Below, piece after piece: positions 1 to 9,078 of a stretch of 64,000 nucleotides of DNA. The translations under genes were made by a program, and so were the position numbers. Origin of the DNA: Haloarcula hispanica ATCC 33960 (lineage in GTDB: Archaea; Halobacteriota; Halobacteria; Halobacteriales; Haloarculaceae). Every line of letters begins with the position of its first letter. Position 1 is the first letter of the stretch. The notes below the pieces were generated by a model. It made no database searches. It was not told the origin of the DNA and saw only the letters and a program-made list of their open reading frames with translations. Location of the stretch: positions 2,931,272 through 2,995,271 of the forward strand of contig NC_015948.1 of NCBI RefSeq assembly GCF_000223905.1, in the 5' to 3' direction.

Positions 1-1
1 G

Positions 2-1195
2 AACCGATACATCGATTTCGTCATGGGCTACGGTCCGCTGCTGCTGGGCCACAGCCTGCCCGAGCAGGTCCAATCAGCCATCCAGCGACACGCCGCTGAG
101 GGGCCGATGTACGGCGCGCCGACCGAAGTCGAGGTCGAACTGGCCGAGTTCGTCACCCGGCACGTCCCCAGTGTCGAGATGCTGCGGTTCGTCAACAGCG
201 GGACCGAGGCGACGGTCTCGGCGGTCCGACTGGCTCGTGGCTACACGGGGCGGGACAAAATCGTCGTGATGCAGAGTGGCTACCACGGGGCACAGGAGTC
301 CACGCTGGTCGAGGGCGAGGGCGACCACACGGCCCCGTCCAGCCCCGGCATCCCCGAGAGCTTCGCTGAGCACACCCTGACCGTGCCGTTCAACGACGAG
401 GAAGCCGCCCACGAGGTGTTCGAGGAACACGGCGACGACATCGCCGCGGTGCTCACCGAACCCATCCTCGGGAACTACGGCATCGTCCACCCGGTCGAGG
501 GCTACCACGACACGCTCCGGGAACTGTGTGACGACCACGGCTCCCTGCTTATTTTCGACGAGGTCATCACCGGCTTCCGCGTCGGCGGCCTCCAGTGTGC
601 CCAGGGCGCGTTCGACATCGACCCCGACATCACCACGTTCGGGAAGATTGTCGGCGGCGGCTTCCCGGTCGGGGCAATCGGTGGCAAAAGCGAGATCATC
701 GAGCAGTTCACCCCTGCCGGCGATGTGTTCCAGTCCGGAACGTTCTCTGGCCACCCCGTGACGATGGCGGCCGGTCTGGAGACGTTACGGTATGCGGCTG
801 AACACGACGTATACGACCACGTCAACGAGCTCGGCGACCGGCTCCGAGCGGGACTGCAGGACATCCTCGAAGACCAGGCCCCCGAGTACACCGTCGTCGG
901 CCGGGACTCGATGTTCAAGGTCATCTTCACCCGCGACGGGCCTGATTCCTTCGACGGACATTGCGAGGCTGGCTGCCGGCAGCGGGAGTCCTGTCCACGC
1001 TTCGACTACTGTCCGAAGACCGGCCACGACGTGACACAGGCCGAGACCGAGCGGTGGGAGCGCCTGTTCTGGCCTGCGATGAAAGACCAGGGCGTGTTCC
1101 TCACGGCGAACCAGTTCGAGTCACAGTTCATCTGTGATGCCCACACAGGTGAAGACATAGAGAATGCGCTCGAAGCATACAAAGAGGCGATATGA
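2..1195 (+). CDS. hemL: Glutamate-1-semialdehyde 2,1-aminomutase, 5'-truncated by window edge
   Basis: This PLP enzyme converts glutamate-1-semialdehyde to 5-aminolevulinate, the entry to haem and cobamide synthesis. The reading frame is open from base 2, ahead of the first internal ATG at 23, so the N-terminus lies outside the window. Visible family motifs are SGTEAT, a cofactor-binding FDEVITGFR, and the PLP lysine in [10 protein letters not shown]. Close to the C-terminus there is a cysteine cluster (C-x3-C-x5-C-x5-C, bases 962-1012) that I do not associate with bacterial HemL. The next gene starts 1 base after the stop, so the two are probably co-transcribed. Function is confident. Confidence 0.95.
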   Translation, partial: NRYIDFVMGYGPLLLGHSLPEQVQSAIQRHAAEGPMYGAPTEVEVELAEFVTRHVPSVEMLRFVNSGTEATVSAVRLARGYTGRDKIVVMQSGYHGAQESTLVEGEGDHTAPSSPGIPESFAEHTLTVPFNDEEAAHEVFEEHGDDIAAVLTEPILGNYGIVHPVEGYHDTLRELCDDHGSLLIFDEVITGFRVGGLQCAQGAFDIDPDITTFGKIVGGGFPVGAIGGKSEIIEQFTPAGDVFQSGTFSGHPVTMAAGLETLRYAAEHDVYDHVNELGDRLRAGLQDILEDQAPEYTVVGRDSMFKVIFTRDGPDSFDGHCEAGCRQRESCPRFDYCPKTGHDVTQAETERWERLFWPAMKDQGVFLTANQFESQFICDAHTGEDIENALEAYKEAI

Positions 1196-1196
1196 G

Positions 1197-2012
1197 GTGA
1201 GCGACGACGACATCGCACTGTCCGAGAAGCGAATGTACGGGGCGAAACGTCCGGAGACCCACGCGTACGTCGCGTCGGGACTGGGCGTCACCCGCGTCGA
1301 GACGGCCGGCGGCCAGATCGGGCGGTTCAGCCTGAGCGAACGGTGCAATGCCCGTGATGTGGCCGGCGCAAGCGGCGAAGTCGCGGTCGCCACCGACGAG
1401 GACGTGCTCGTGTTGACCGACGACGGCTTCGTTCCGACTGGGTTCGGGCCAGCCACCGCCGTCGGCTACGACGGCGACGGACTGCTCGCAGCCGGCGACG
1501 GCCGCGTCGCTCGGTACAGCGGGGAGTGGCGAGATATCGGCGAGGTCGCGGACGTCCGTGCCATCGACGGCGACCGCCTCGCCGCGGCCGAGGGCGTGTA
1601 CGCCCTCCCGTCGCTCGACCGACTCGGCCTGGTGGACGTGGTCGACGTGGCCGGTGACTACGCCGCGACCGAGAGCGGACTGTACCGCTACGAAAGCGGG
1701 AGCACCGACAGCGACGGCGAGTGGACCGAGGTCCGGTCGGGCCGACACTTGGCAGTTGCAAGCGACGGTGAGCAGGTCCATGCCGCCGCGGCGGACGGCC
1801 TGTACGAACTGACAGCCGGCGCGTGGGAGCCCTGCACGTTGCCAGCGACCGAGCGCGTCGTCGACGTGACCTACGGCGACGACACCTACGCGATCACCGA
1901 GAACGGGACCTTCCTCGTCGCAACCGCGGCCGAGGCGACCGCCGACGGACAGGGCGGCTGGCGACAGCGCTCGCTGGGCGTCCCCGACGTCGTTGGCGTC
2001 GCTGTGGCCTGA
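1197..2012 (+). CDS. Haloarchaeal beta-propeller-like protein (HVO_0234-type)
   Basis: This is a 271-residue cytoplasmic protein built of repeated short beta-strand units with the pattern G-D-G/DG followed by hydrophobic strands, which suggests a beta-propeller. From memory it matches the haloarchaeal HVO_0234-type beta-propeller family, whose function is unknown. I chose the GTG at 1197, directly after the hemL stop. The upstream ATG at 1164 would overlap hemL by 32 bases and add a basic stretch unlike the rest of the protein. The tight linkage to hemL suggests co-transcription, but no role in haem synthesis can be read from the sequence. Confidence 0.75.
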   Translation: MSDDDIALSEKRMYGAKRPETHAYVASGLGVTRVETAGGQIGRFSLSERCNARDVAGASGEVAVATDEDVLVLTDDGFVPTGFGPATAVGYDGDGLLAAGDGRVARYSGEWRDIGEVADVRAIDGDRLAAAEGVYALPSLDRLGLVDVVDVAGDYAATESGLYRYESGSTDSDGEWTEVRSGRHLAVASDGEQVHAAAADGLYELTAGAWEPCTLPATERVVDVTYGDDTYAITENGTFLVATAAEATADGQGGWRQRSLGVPDVVGVAVA

Positions 2013-2098
2013 TTCGATCAGTAGTATCTAAGCGGGACTTCGCGGTTCTATCCGGCCTTCATAGCAATAGATCAGTATCGACCGGCGTCCATGCACTC

Positions 2099-3208
2099 TT
2101 ACTGCGGTATTTGCTGTCTGTCGGCCTCTTTCAAAATAATGCCGTAGCCACGGAGCGCTCCGGACTCGTCAAAGCTCGCAGAGAGCGTCATGTCTGTCCA
2201 GCAGCGCGTGCCGTCCTGACGGATCTGTAACCCTTCGTGGGAGACGGTCCCGTCTGTTTTCGCGGTATCGAGGAGTTGCTCGGGAAGGCCGTTCGCCAGA
2301 TCAGACTCCTCGAAGAACGTCGAAACGTGCGCTCCGATGATTTCCTCCGCGTTATAGCCAGTGAATTGTTGAGCACCGTCGTTCCAGCGAGTGACGTAGC
2401 CCTCATGGTCGAGGGTGAAAAAGGCGTGGTCGTCCATGGCATCGATAAGAACGTCGAACTGAGTGCTCTGTCCCACCAACTGCGTCCGTTCGGGGGTGAT
2501 GTCCCGCGCCGTACACACGAGTACCCCGTCGTCAGCGTGAGCCAGGCGATGGTTCGTAACGAGCCTGTCGCCGTCTTTCATCAGGCGAACTGTTTCACCC
2601 GACCAGTACTCGTTTTCTTTGACCGCTGGGATGATGTCGTTCTCTAGCCGGTCCGCTTCATCGTCGTGGTACAGAATTGTCCAGGGCTCGCCGGCCAGTT
2701 CATCCTGCTCGTATCCAAATAGGTCCGCAAAGGCAGGGTTCACATACGAAAACGTCCCGTCCGGGTCGATGAGGCTGATCCCTTCGCTGGCAGTCTTCAT
2801 CGCCCTGTAGCTACGGTCGATTGTACGGACGGCACGGTAGCGTTCGACAAGGTTCGTGATTCGATTGGCCAGGATCGCGTACTGGTCAGTCCCATGCTCT
2901 TTCTGGATGTACTCCGTCACGCCGGCCGTGATAGCTTCGCTCGCGATCTCTTCGCTCCCTTTGCCAGTAAAAAGGATGAACGGCAGGTCAGGAGACTGTT
3001 CGCGGACTGCAGCCAGGAACTCCAGCCCGTCCATTACTGGCATATCATAGTCCGAGACGATACAATCGATGTTCTCCGCCCGAAGAATCGCAAGACCGTC
3101 AGTACCGTTCGTTGCCGTTTGAACTTCGAGCCGTTCGTTTTCCCGTTCGAGGAACTGGGCGGTCAAATCCGCAAAATCAGGTTCGTCATCTAAATGTAAT
3201 ACCTTCAT
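2099..3208 (-). CDS. Response regulator with REC-PAS-PAS architecture
   Basis: This is a 369-residue signalling protein. Residues 1-120 form a receiver domain with acidic pair DDE, phospho-acceptor Asp in IVSDYDMP, and Thr/Lys switch residues in FTGKG. Two PAS domains follow (about 135-245 and 250-365; second one FFTLDHEGYVTRWN). There is no histidine kinase, GGDEF or HTH output domain. It probably receives phosphate from a separate haloarchaeal histidine kinase and senses or relays through PAS contacts. Such REC-PAS proteins are common in haloarchaea. The gene stands alone, facing away from prs. Confidence 0.88.
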   Translation of the reverse strand: MKVLHLDDEPDFADLTAQFLERENERLEVQTATNGTDGLAILRAENIDCIVSDYDMPVMDGLEFLAAVREQSPDLPFILFTGKGSEEIASEAITAGVTEYIQKEHGTDQYAILANRITNLVERYRAVRTIDRSYRAMKTASEGISLIDPDGTFSYVNPAFADLFGYEQDELAGEPWTILYHDDEADRLENDIIPAVKENEYWSGETVRLMKDGDRLVTNHRLAHADDGVLVCTARDITPERTQLVGQSTQFDVLIDAMDDHAFFTLDHEGYVTRWNDGAQQFTGYNAEEIIGAHVSTFFEESDLANGLPEQLLDTAKTDGTVSHEGLQIRQDGTRCWTDMTLSASFDESGALRGYGIILKEADRQQIPQ

Positions 3209-3446
3209 GATTTTGGAGGGACTGCGCTGTTCGTACTTTGGAATCGAGCAGAGATAAATACCTCATCTAGTTGTAAATAATATTATGAAAATATATCATT
3301 GTATCGGAAAATAGGCATGATCACACAAGTTACGTGAGTGTTGTCGCTATGGGTGTCAATTACAATGCACAGTTGTCTGAAGGGAGAGTCAGCCACGATG
3401 TCGGGGAATCGAAAAGAGGTTTAGCCCGGACAGCCACCCACCGCAC

Positions 3447-4301
3447 ATGATTATCCCCGGGGCGGACACGCAGGCGTTCGCGGCGACCCTCGCCGAGGCG
3501 ACGGGCGAGCGGCTTGGACGGGTCGAGTACGAACGGTTTCCCGACGGTGAGCACGTCGTCCGGGTGCCCGAAGCCGTCTCCGGTGAGCGTGCCGTCGTCG
3601 TCGCATCCACTGTCGACAGCGACGCGCACCTCCAGTTGCTCCAGTTGCAGGACGCGGCCCGCGAAAGCGGCGCGAGTGAGGTCATCACCGTCATCCCGTA
3701 CATGGGCTACGCCCGTCAGGACGAGGCATTCAAGCCTGGCGAACCGGTCTCCTCGCGGGCGATGGCCCGCGCCATTTCGACGGGAACCGACCGTGTACTG
3801 ACCGTAAATCCCCACGAACCGGCCGTCTGTGATTTCTTCGACGTGCCAGCCACCAACGTCGACGCGGCGAGTGTTCTCGCCGACCCGCTGCCTGCGGACC
3901 TGACGAACCCCCTCTTTCTCTCGCCCGACGAAGGCGCAATCGCCCTCGCGACGACGGTCCGAGACGCGTACGGCGAGGGTGAGACGGACTTCTTCGAGAA
4001 GGATCGGGACTACGACACCGGCGACATCGAGATCAGCCCCAGCGACGCGCCGGTCGAGGGCCGTGATGTGGTGCTGGTCGATGATATCATCGCCACGGGG
4101 TCGACGATGAGCGAGTCCGTTGGCGTCCTCGACGACCGCGACGCCGAACGGGTGTTCGTCACCTGTATCCACCCGATGCTCGCCAGCAACGCCCTGACGA
4201 AGCTCAACAGCGCCGGCGTCGAAGCCGTCTACGGCACGGACACGCTTGAACGCGCCGTCAGCGAGGTCAGCGCCGCACCGGTCGTCGCCGAAGAGCTGTA
4301 G
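3447..4301 (+). CDS. prs: Ribose-phosphate pyrophosphokinase
   Basis: This makes PRPP from ribose 5-phosphate and ATP for nucleotide, histidine and tryptophan synthesis. The 284-residue length fits the short archaeal (class III-like) enzymes. The catalytic-flexible loop region PYMGYARQDEAFKPGEP and the PRPP-binding loop VLVDDIIATGSTM are intact. The product is cytoplasmic. It converges with ileS; the 62-base gap contains a small GGGG/CCCC hairpin. Confidence 0.96.
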   Translation: MIIPGADTQAFAATLAEATGERLGRVEYERFPDGEHVVRVPEAVSGERAVVVASTVDSDAHLQLLQLQDAARESGASEVITVIPYMGYARQDEAFKPGEPVSSRAMARAISTGTDRVLTVNPHEPAVCDFFDVPATNVDAASVLADPLPADLTNPLFLSPDEGAIALATTVRDAYGEGETDFFEKDRDYDTGDIEISPSDAPVEGRDVVLVDDIIATGSTMSESVGVLDDRDAERVFVTCIHPMLASNALTKLNSAGVEAVYGTDTLERAVSEVSAAPVVAEEL

Positions 4302-4320
4302 ACACCGGTGCTGAAACACG

Positions 4321-4337
4321 AGGGGCAAAAAACCCCG
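4321..4337. terminator. Possible short hairpin between convergent prs and ileS
   Basis: The sequence GGGGCAAAAAACCCC (about 4322-4336) is a 4-bp GC stem around an A/T-rich loop, lying between the stops of two convergent genes. Read on the minus strand the loop is a T-run. The position suits transcription termination, but the stem is short. Confidence 0.3.
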
Positions 4338-4363
4338 CTCGTTGTAACGCGACTGCGTGCCGC

Positions 4364-7300
4364 TTAATCCGACGCCTCAGCCGCGGCGACCGGTGCTATC
4401 GCGATTTCCATCTCAATCCCTTCGACGTCCCACGTTTTTCGATGGCCGTCCTCGACGCCGCCGAGTTCGTCAGCCCGAACCTCCTCTTTGATGAGCGCCT
4501 CGTGCTCGCGGACCAGCGAATCCACGCGCTCGTCGTCGATTGCCAGGTCCACGACGATGCGCTCCTCGATATCGAGTTCGAGGTCCTTTCGCATCTCTTG
4601 CACGCGACGGATGACCTCGCGGGCGTACCCCTCGCTCTCGATGTCCTCGGTGAGTGTGGTGTCGACGTAGACGACGCCGCCGCCATCGAGCGCAGCGAAC
4701 TCCGTCCCGGTGACGCCCTCGGGCGTCTCGCGGCGGAACGCGACCATCTCCTCGGTGAGGTCGACGTCCTCACCGAGCGCCTCGCGTACTGTACCTTCGA
4801 GGGTATCGAGTGACTGCTCGGCGACGCGGGCCTCGTTGAGCGCGTTCATGACGCGGCCGGCGTCGTCGCCGAAGGCCGGGCCGAGTTCGCTCATGTCGGC
4901 CTCGGCGGAGTACTGGAGTTCGCCCCACTCGTCGTCAGCGCCGACGACCTCGACAGCGCGGGCGTTGAGCCGGTCGGCGATGATAGCTTCCTGCGCGCGG
5001 ACCGCGTCGGCCACGTCGTCGCTGTCCACGTCGACGACGACGCGGGTGACGGGCCACCGGAGCTTGCGCTCGGCCTGCTGGCGGGCGTTCGAGCCCGCCT
5101 CCTCGACCTCGCGGACGACCTCGATCTCGCGTTCGAGCGCGGGGTCGTGCAGGTCGGCGTCGACCTCGGGCCAGTCGCACATGTGGACCGTCGGGTGCCC
5201 CGAATCACCGGTGAGCGCACCGTACACCTGCTCGGCGACGAAGGGCGTAAACGGGGCGAACAGCGCGGCCACCGATTCCAGCACGCGATAGAGGGTGGCG
5301 TAGGCGGCCTGCTTCGAGGCGCTGTCCTCTTCTTCCCACATCCGCTCGCGGACGACCTGAATGTAGAAGCGAGAGACGTCTTCGACGACGAATTCGAGCA
5401 GTTCGTCGACCGCCTTGTCGTTCTCGAAGTCGTCCATCGAGTCGGTCATCGCCTCGGTCACGGTCTGAAGCCTGGAGAGGACCCACTCGTCGACGAGTTC
5501 GAGGTCTTCGCGGACATCCTCGACTGTGGTCTCCTCCGGATTGAAATCATCCGCACGCATGTACGGCAGCGGGAAGCGCGCGACGTTCCAGAGGATGTTG
5601 AGCCGCCGTTGCATCTCGGCGGTCTCCTCCCAGGAGAAGTTCATGTCCTCGCCCTGGGCAGTCACCGACAGCAGGAACAGCCGCATCGGGTCGCGGCCGT
5701 GCTTCTCGATGACCTCGTGGGGATCGATGAGGACGCCCTTGGACTTGGACATGCCGCGACCGTCGGGCATGTTGGCGTAGCCGTGCATCAGCACCTGCTT
5801 GTACGGAATCTCACCGGTGGCGGCGGTGCTCATGCCCAGTTGCGACCAGAACCAGCCGCGGGTCTGGTCGTGGGCCTCCATGATGAGGTCGGCAGGCCAC
5901 AGCTCCTCGAAGTCCTCAGTCTGTTCGGGGTAGTCGACGGTCCCCCACGTCGCCACGGAGGAGTCGAGCCAGACGTCGAACACGTCGCCGACGCGGGTGT
6001 AGGTCGTGCCGTCCTCGGTGATGGTGAGGTCGTCGACCGTGCCCTTGTGGAGGTCGACGTTTTCGGGGTCGATGTCCTGGTCGACCCGCTCGGCGAGTTC
6101 CTCGCGGTCGCCGACGACGATGGCGTCGTCCATGTCACCGGACCAGTCTTCAGGGAGCCAGATGGGGATCGGGATGCCCCAGTAGCGCTGCCGCGAGACG
6201 TTCCAGTCCGGCGCGTCCTCAACGAAGTCCCGGAAGCGGTTGTCTCGCGCCCACTGCGGGTACCACTCGCTGTCCTCGATATTCGCAAGCAGTTCGTCCT
6301 TGATGTCGGTCACCGTGATGAACCACTGGTCGGTAACGATACGGACGATGTCGGTGTCACAGCGCCAGCACTGCCCTTCGCGGACGGTGTGGCCAGATTC
6401 ACTGGAGAGCAGGACGCCGTTCTCGTCGAGGTCGTCGATGACCTCGTCGTTGGCGTCGCGGACGAACGTCCCTGCGTACTTGCCCGCGTCGTCGGTGTAG
6501 ACGCCGTCGCTCCCGACCGGACAGAAGATTTCGAGGTCGAGTTCCTGTCCGCGCTCGAAGTCCTCCTCACCGTGGCCGGGCGCGGAGTGGACGAGGCCCG
6601 TGCGGTCGGCCTCGACGTAGTCGGCGGTGTACACCTGCCCAGAGCCCTCGCCTTGGGCGTGGTCCGGCACTTCCTCGGCCAGCGGGTGCTCGTACGCCCA
6701 GCCGACCATCTCCTCGCCGGACAGTTCCTCGACGACCTCGTAGTCGTCGTACCGGCCGGCCTTCAGCACGTCCTCGACGCAGGCCTCGGCGACGTAGAGC
6801 CGTTCGGTATCACCGTCTTTCTCAGCGTCGACGCCCACGTAGTCGAGGTCACCGTCGACGGCGACGAAGGTGTTGGCGACGATTGTCCAGGGCGTCGTCG
6901 TCCAGATGACCAGACTGCCCTCGCGGCTCGCGGTTTCACCGCTCGCTCGTTCCGAGGTCTCGCTCCGCTCGCCCTCGCGGTCCGCCAGAGGGAATTTCAC
7001 ATAAATCGACGGCTTGCCAACGTCGTGGTACTCGACCTCGTTGTTGGCGATGCCAGTTTCACAGCGCGGACACTGGTTGATAGAGCGCTGGCCCTGTTCG
7101 ACGAGGCCGCGCTCGTGAGCCTGCTGGAAGCCCCACCAGGCGGCCTCCATGTACTCTGGATTGACCGTCTTGTAGGGGTCGTCCCAGTCCATCCAGACGC
7201 CGAAGTCCTGGAAGTCCGTCTGGAGGCCTTCGAGTTGCTCCTCGGCGAAGTCTTTGCACTCCTCGATGAAGTTCTCCTCACCGAACTGCTCGATGTCTTT

Positions 7301-7621
7301 CTTGTTCTCGAAGTCGAGGCGCTCCTCGACTTTCGTCTCGATGGGGAGGCCGTGCATGTCATAGCCCGGCCGGTCAGTGACGTTGTAGCCCTGCATCCGC
7401 AGGTAGCGGATGTAACAGTCCTTCAGGGTCTTGTTCCACGTCGTCCCCATGTGGGCCGCGCCGGAGGTGTAGGGCGGCCCGTCAACGAAGAAGTAGTCCT
7501 CGCCGTCGGCCCGGTGGGCCTTCGTCTGCTCGTAGGCGTCGACGTCGTCCCAGTACTCGAAGACCCCGTCCTCGACGGCGTCGGGGTTGTACTGGTCGTC
7601 GACAGCGGCGAAACGTTCCAT
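4364..7621 (-). CDS. ileS: Isoleucyl-tRNA synthetase
   Basis: This class I synthetase charges tRNA-Ile. The start at 7621 (MERFAAVDDQ) is preferred; the longer open frame upstream encodes a basic, unlikely extension. The product is 1085 residues. The HIGH-type motif is PPYTSGAAHMGT, the KMSKS-type motif is GMSKSKG, followed by the anticodon-binding domain and a C-terminal region typical of archaeal IleRS. A low-complexity stretch rich in E, S, R and G (bases 6918-6980) interrupts the sequence between KFPLAD and SLVIWTTTPWT. It is bounded by a 9-bp direct repeat and looks like an in-frame insertion. Confidence 0.97.
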   Translation of the reverse strand: MERFAAVDDQYNPDAVEDGVFEYWDDVDAYEQTKAHRADGEDYFFVDGPPYTSGAAHMGTTWNKTLKDCYIRYLRMQGYNVTDRPGYDMHGLPIETKVEERLDFENKKDIEQFGEENFIEECKDFAEEQLEGLQTDFQDFGVWMDWDDPYKTVNPEYMEAAWWGFQQAHERGLVEQGQRSINQCPRCETGIANNEVEYHDVGKPSIYVKFPLADREGERSETSERASGETASREGSLVIWTTTPWTIVANTFVAVDGDLDYVGVDAEKDGDTERLYVAEACVEDVLKAGRYDDYEVVEELSGEEMVGWAYEHPLAEEVPDHAQGEGSGQVYTADYVEADRTGLVHSAPGHGEEDFERGQELDLEIFCPVGSDGVYTDDAGKYAGTFVRDANDEVIDDLDENGVLLSSESGHTVREGQCWRCDTDIVRIVTDQWFITVTDIKDELLANIEDSEWYPQWARDNRFRDFVEDAPDWNVSRQRYWGIPIPIWLPEDWSGDMDDAIVVGDREELAERVDQDIDPENVDLHKGTVDDLTITEDGTTYTRVGDVFDVWLDSSVATWGTVDYPEQTEDFEELWPADLIMEAHDQTRGWFWSQLGMSTAATGEIPYKQVLMHGYANMPDGRGMSKSKGVLIDPHEVIEKHGRDPMRLFLLSVTAQGEDMNFSWEETAEMQRRLNILWNVARFPLPYMRADDFNPEETTVEDVREDLELVDEWVLSRLQTVTEAMTDSMDDFENDKAVDELLEFVVEDVSRFYIQVVRERMWEEEDSASKQAAYATLYRVLESVAALFAPFTPFVAEQVYGALTGDSGHPTVHMCDWPEVDADLHDPALEREIEVVREVEEAGSNARQQAERKLRWPVTRVVVDVDSDDVADAVRAQEAIIADRLNARAVEVVGADDEWGELQYSAEADMSELGPAFGDDAGRVMNALNEARVAEQSLDTLEGTVREALGEDVDLTEEMVAFRRETPEGVTGTEFAALDGGGVVYVDTTLTEDIESEGYAREVIRRVQEMRKDLELDIEERIVVDLAIDDERVDSLVREHEALIKEEVRADELGGVEDGHRKTWDVEGIEMEIAIAPVAAAEASD
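6918..6980 (-). repeat. In-frame 18-codon GC-rich insertion in ileS with 9-bp flanking direct repeat
   Basis: CCCTCGCGG occurs at 6918-6926 and 6972-6980, exactly 54 bases (18 codons) apart, both translated as R-E-G on the minus strand. Between them is a GC-rich sequence made of GCTCGCTCGTTCCGAGG and CGCTCCGCTCG-like words. The encoded peptide is low-complexity and sits just before the editing-domain segment SLVIWTTTPWT. The structure is seen directly; the insertion reading is inference. Confidence 0.6.
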
Positions 7622-7673
7622 ACCGGCACATTCGCCGCCTCCAATAAAGGACAATCGGTTGTATGTGTGCTGT

Positions 7674-7865
7674 TCAGGGCTCGCGCTCACGCTGGAGGAG
7701 CAAGCTGACCGTCTCGCCGGTCTTGTCTGTGAGCGGAGCGGCGACATGCCACCCCTCGGCTCCGAGTTCGTTCAGTTGTTCGACCGGCGGCGTGACCTCG
7801 CCGCCGAGTCCGGCGATCATGACATCACTGTCAACCTCGATAGTGCGGTACTCGTAGGAGGGCAT
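7674..7865 (-). CDS. DUF4177-type small protein
   Basis: This 63-residue protein begins MPSYEYRTIEV and contains LNELGAEGWHVAAPL, the signature of the DUF4177 family (short alpha/beta proteins of unknown function). It ends in a basic-acidic tail LLLQREREP. It is divergent from the uracil-DNA glycosylase gene, with about 70 bases between starts, so the two could share a promoter region. I recognise the family by pattern only. Confidence 0.8.
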   Translation of the reverse strand: MPSYEYRTIEVDSDVMIAGLGGEVTPPVEQLNELGAEGWHVAAPLTDKTGETVSLLLQREREP

Positions 7866-7937
7866 ACAGATGCTGGAGCGGCCACCGGCGATAAACGTCT
7901 TGTGGTGGCGACCGCCACGGCTTTGCCGCCGACGGCC

Positions 7938-8573
7938 GTGCCAGCGCATGTGCCAGCGTTCCCGACCGACGAGCAGCAAAACGCCCTCACAGAGGACTGC
8001 CGACGCTGCCCGGAACTCGCCGAGAGCCGGACCTGTATCTCGTGGGGCAACGGCCCGCCGTCGGCCGACCTCGTGGTCATCGGCGAAGCACCGGCTGACG
8101 GCGACCCGGAAGCCGAGCAGTGGCGGGGCGGCAACCTGACCGGGATGGCCTACACCTCGCGGCGCTCCGGCCGGAAAATCCGGCAGGTGCTCGCCGACGC
8201 CGGGTTCGGCCACGACGACTGCTACTACACCAACGCCGTGAAGTGCCATCCGCCGGAGAACCGCGACCCGACCGACGCGGAGTTGGCGAACTGCCGCCCC
8301 TACCTCGTCGAGGAAGTCGAAGCAATCGAGCCAGCGGCGGTGCTGACCACCGGCAAGCACGCGACGAAGACCGTGCTGGCGCTGGACGACGACAGCCTCG
8401 ACGGGTTTCTCGACAGCGTGCTCGACCCGCTGCAGAGCGAGGCGCTGAGCGTTCCCGTGGTCCCGCTGCTCCACCCCTCGTATCAGGAGGTCTGGCTCTC
8501 GCGGCTGGGCTACAGTTACGACGAGTACACGGCGGCCATCGCCGACACGGTCACCAGTGTCGATGACACCTAG
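7938..8573 (+). CDS. Uracil-DNA glycosylase superfamily protein (family 4/5-like, Fe-S)
   Basis: This removes uracil or other deaminated bases from DNA at the start of base-excision repair. Motif A (VVIGEAP) and motif B (PLLHPSYQEVW) are visible. Cysteines in CRRCPEL, VKCHPPENR and NCRPYL match the 4Fe-4S ligands of family 4 enzymes. The frame is open far upstream but overlaps the divergent DUF4177 gene. I chose GTG 7938, giving about 211 residues; GTG 7902 or 7950 are alternatives. The HIT-family gene follows after 34 bases on the same strand. Confidence 0.85.
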   Translation: MPAHVPAFPTDEQQNALTEDCRRCPELAESRTCISWGNGPPSADLVVIGEAPADGDPEAEQWRGGNLTGMAYTSRRSGRKIRQVLADAGFGHDDCYYTNAVKCHPPENRDPTDAELANCRPYLVEEVEAIEPAAVLTTGKHATKTVLALDDDSLDGFLDSVLDPLQSEALSVPVVPLLHPSYQEVWLSRLGYSYDEYTAAIADTVTSVDDT

Positions 8574-8607
8574 AACCTTCTTGTGACCGCCGGACACAGG
8601 GACGACC

Positions 8608-9036
8608 ATGAGCGAGGACTGCATCTTCTGCCAGATTGTCGCCGGTGACATCCCGAGCCGCACCGTCTACGAGGACGACACCGTGTTCGCGTTCCTCGAT
8701 GCAAATCCCCTCTCGCCGGGGCACACGCTCGTCATCCCGAAGGCCCACCACGAACGGCTGAACGACACGCCCGCCGACGTGGCCGCGGAGGTGCTGTCGA
8801 CCCTGCACGAACTCGTCCCCGCCGTCGAAGCAGCGGTCGACGCCCCCGCCAGCACGGTCGCGTTCAACAACGGCGAGGTCGCCGGCCAGGAAGTCCCGCA
8901 CGTCCACGGCCACATCATCCCGCGATTCGAGGACGACGGCGGCCGGCCGATCCACACGCTGGTCAACGACCGCCCCGACCTCTCTGATGACGAACTGGAC
9001 GCCATCGAGGACGATATCGTGGCCGAACAGGCGTAA
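8608..9036 (+). CDS. HIT family nucleotide hydrolase
   Basis: This is a 142-residue HINT/Fhit-like protein that hydrolyses nucleoside phosphoramidates or dinucleotides. The histidine triad HVHGHIIPRF and the N-terminal CIFCQIVAGDIPS, typical of HIT hydrolases, are clear. It is cytoplasmic and probably co-transcribed with the uracil-DNA glycosylase. The precise substrate is not predictable. Confidence 0.93.
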   Translation: MSEDCIFCQIVAGDIPSRTVYEDDTVFAFLDANPLSPGHTLVIPKAHHERLNDTPADVAAEVLSTLHELVPAVEAAVDAPASTVAFNNGEVAGQEVPHVHGHIIPRFEDDGGRPIHTLVNDRPDLSDDELDAIEDDIVAEQA

Positions 9037-9043
9037 AATTCCG

Positions 9044-9063
9044 TATCTTTTTATCGAAAGATA
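9044..9063 (+). promoter_or_regulatory. TATA-like element inside an inverted repeat, upstream of the MinD-like gene
   Basis: TATCTTT-TTATCG-AAAGATA is a perfect 7-bp inverted repeat with an AT-rich centre. It ends 15 bases before the ATG at 9079 and its CTTTTTATCG core lies about 23-32 bases upstream, the usual spacing for a haloarchaeal TATA box of a leaderless transcript. The symmetry would allow a dimeric repressor; it could also form a weak terminator for the HIT gene. Confidence 0.45.
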
Positions 9064-9078
9064 ATCCAACAGCGACGC

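Noticed and set aside
5147..7708. An 853-codon open frame opposite ileS
   Set aside because: It is the antisense shadow of ileS caused by GC-rich codon use; the peptide has Val/Asp/Leu-rich filler with no family motifs.
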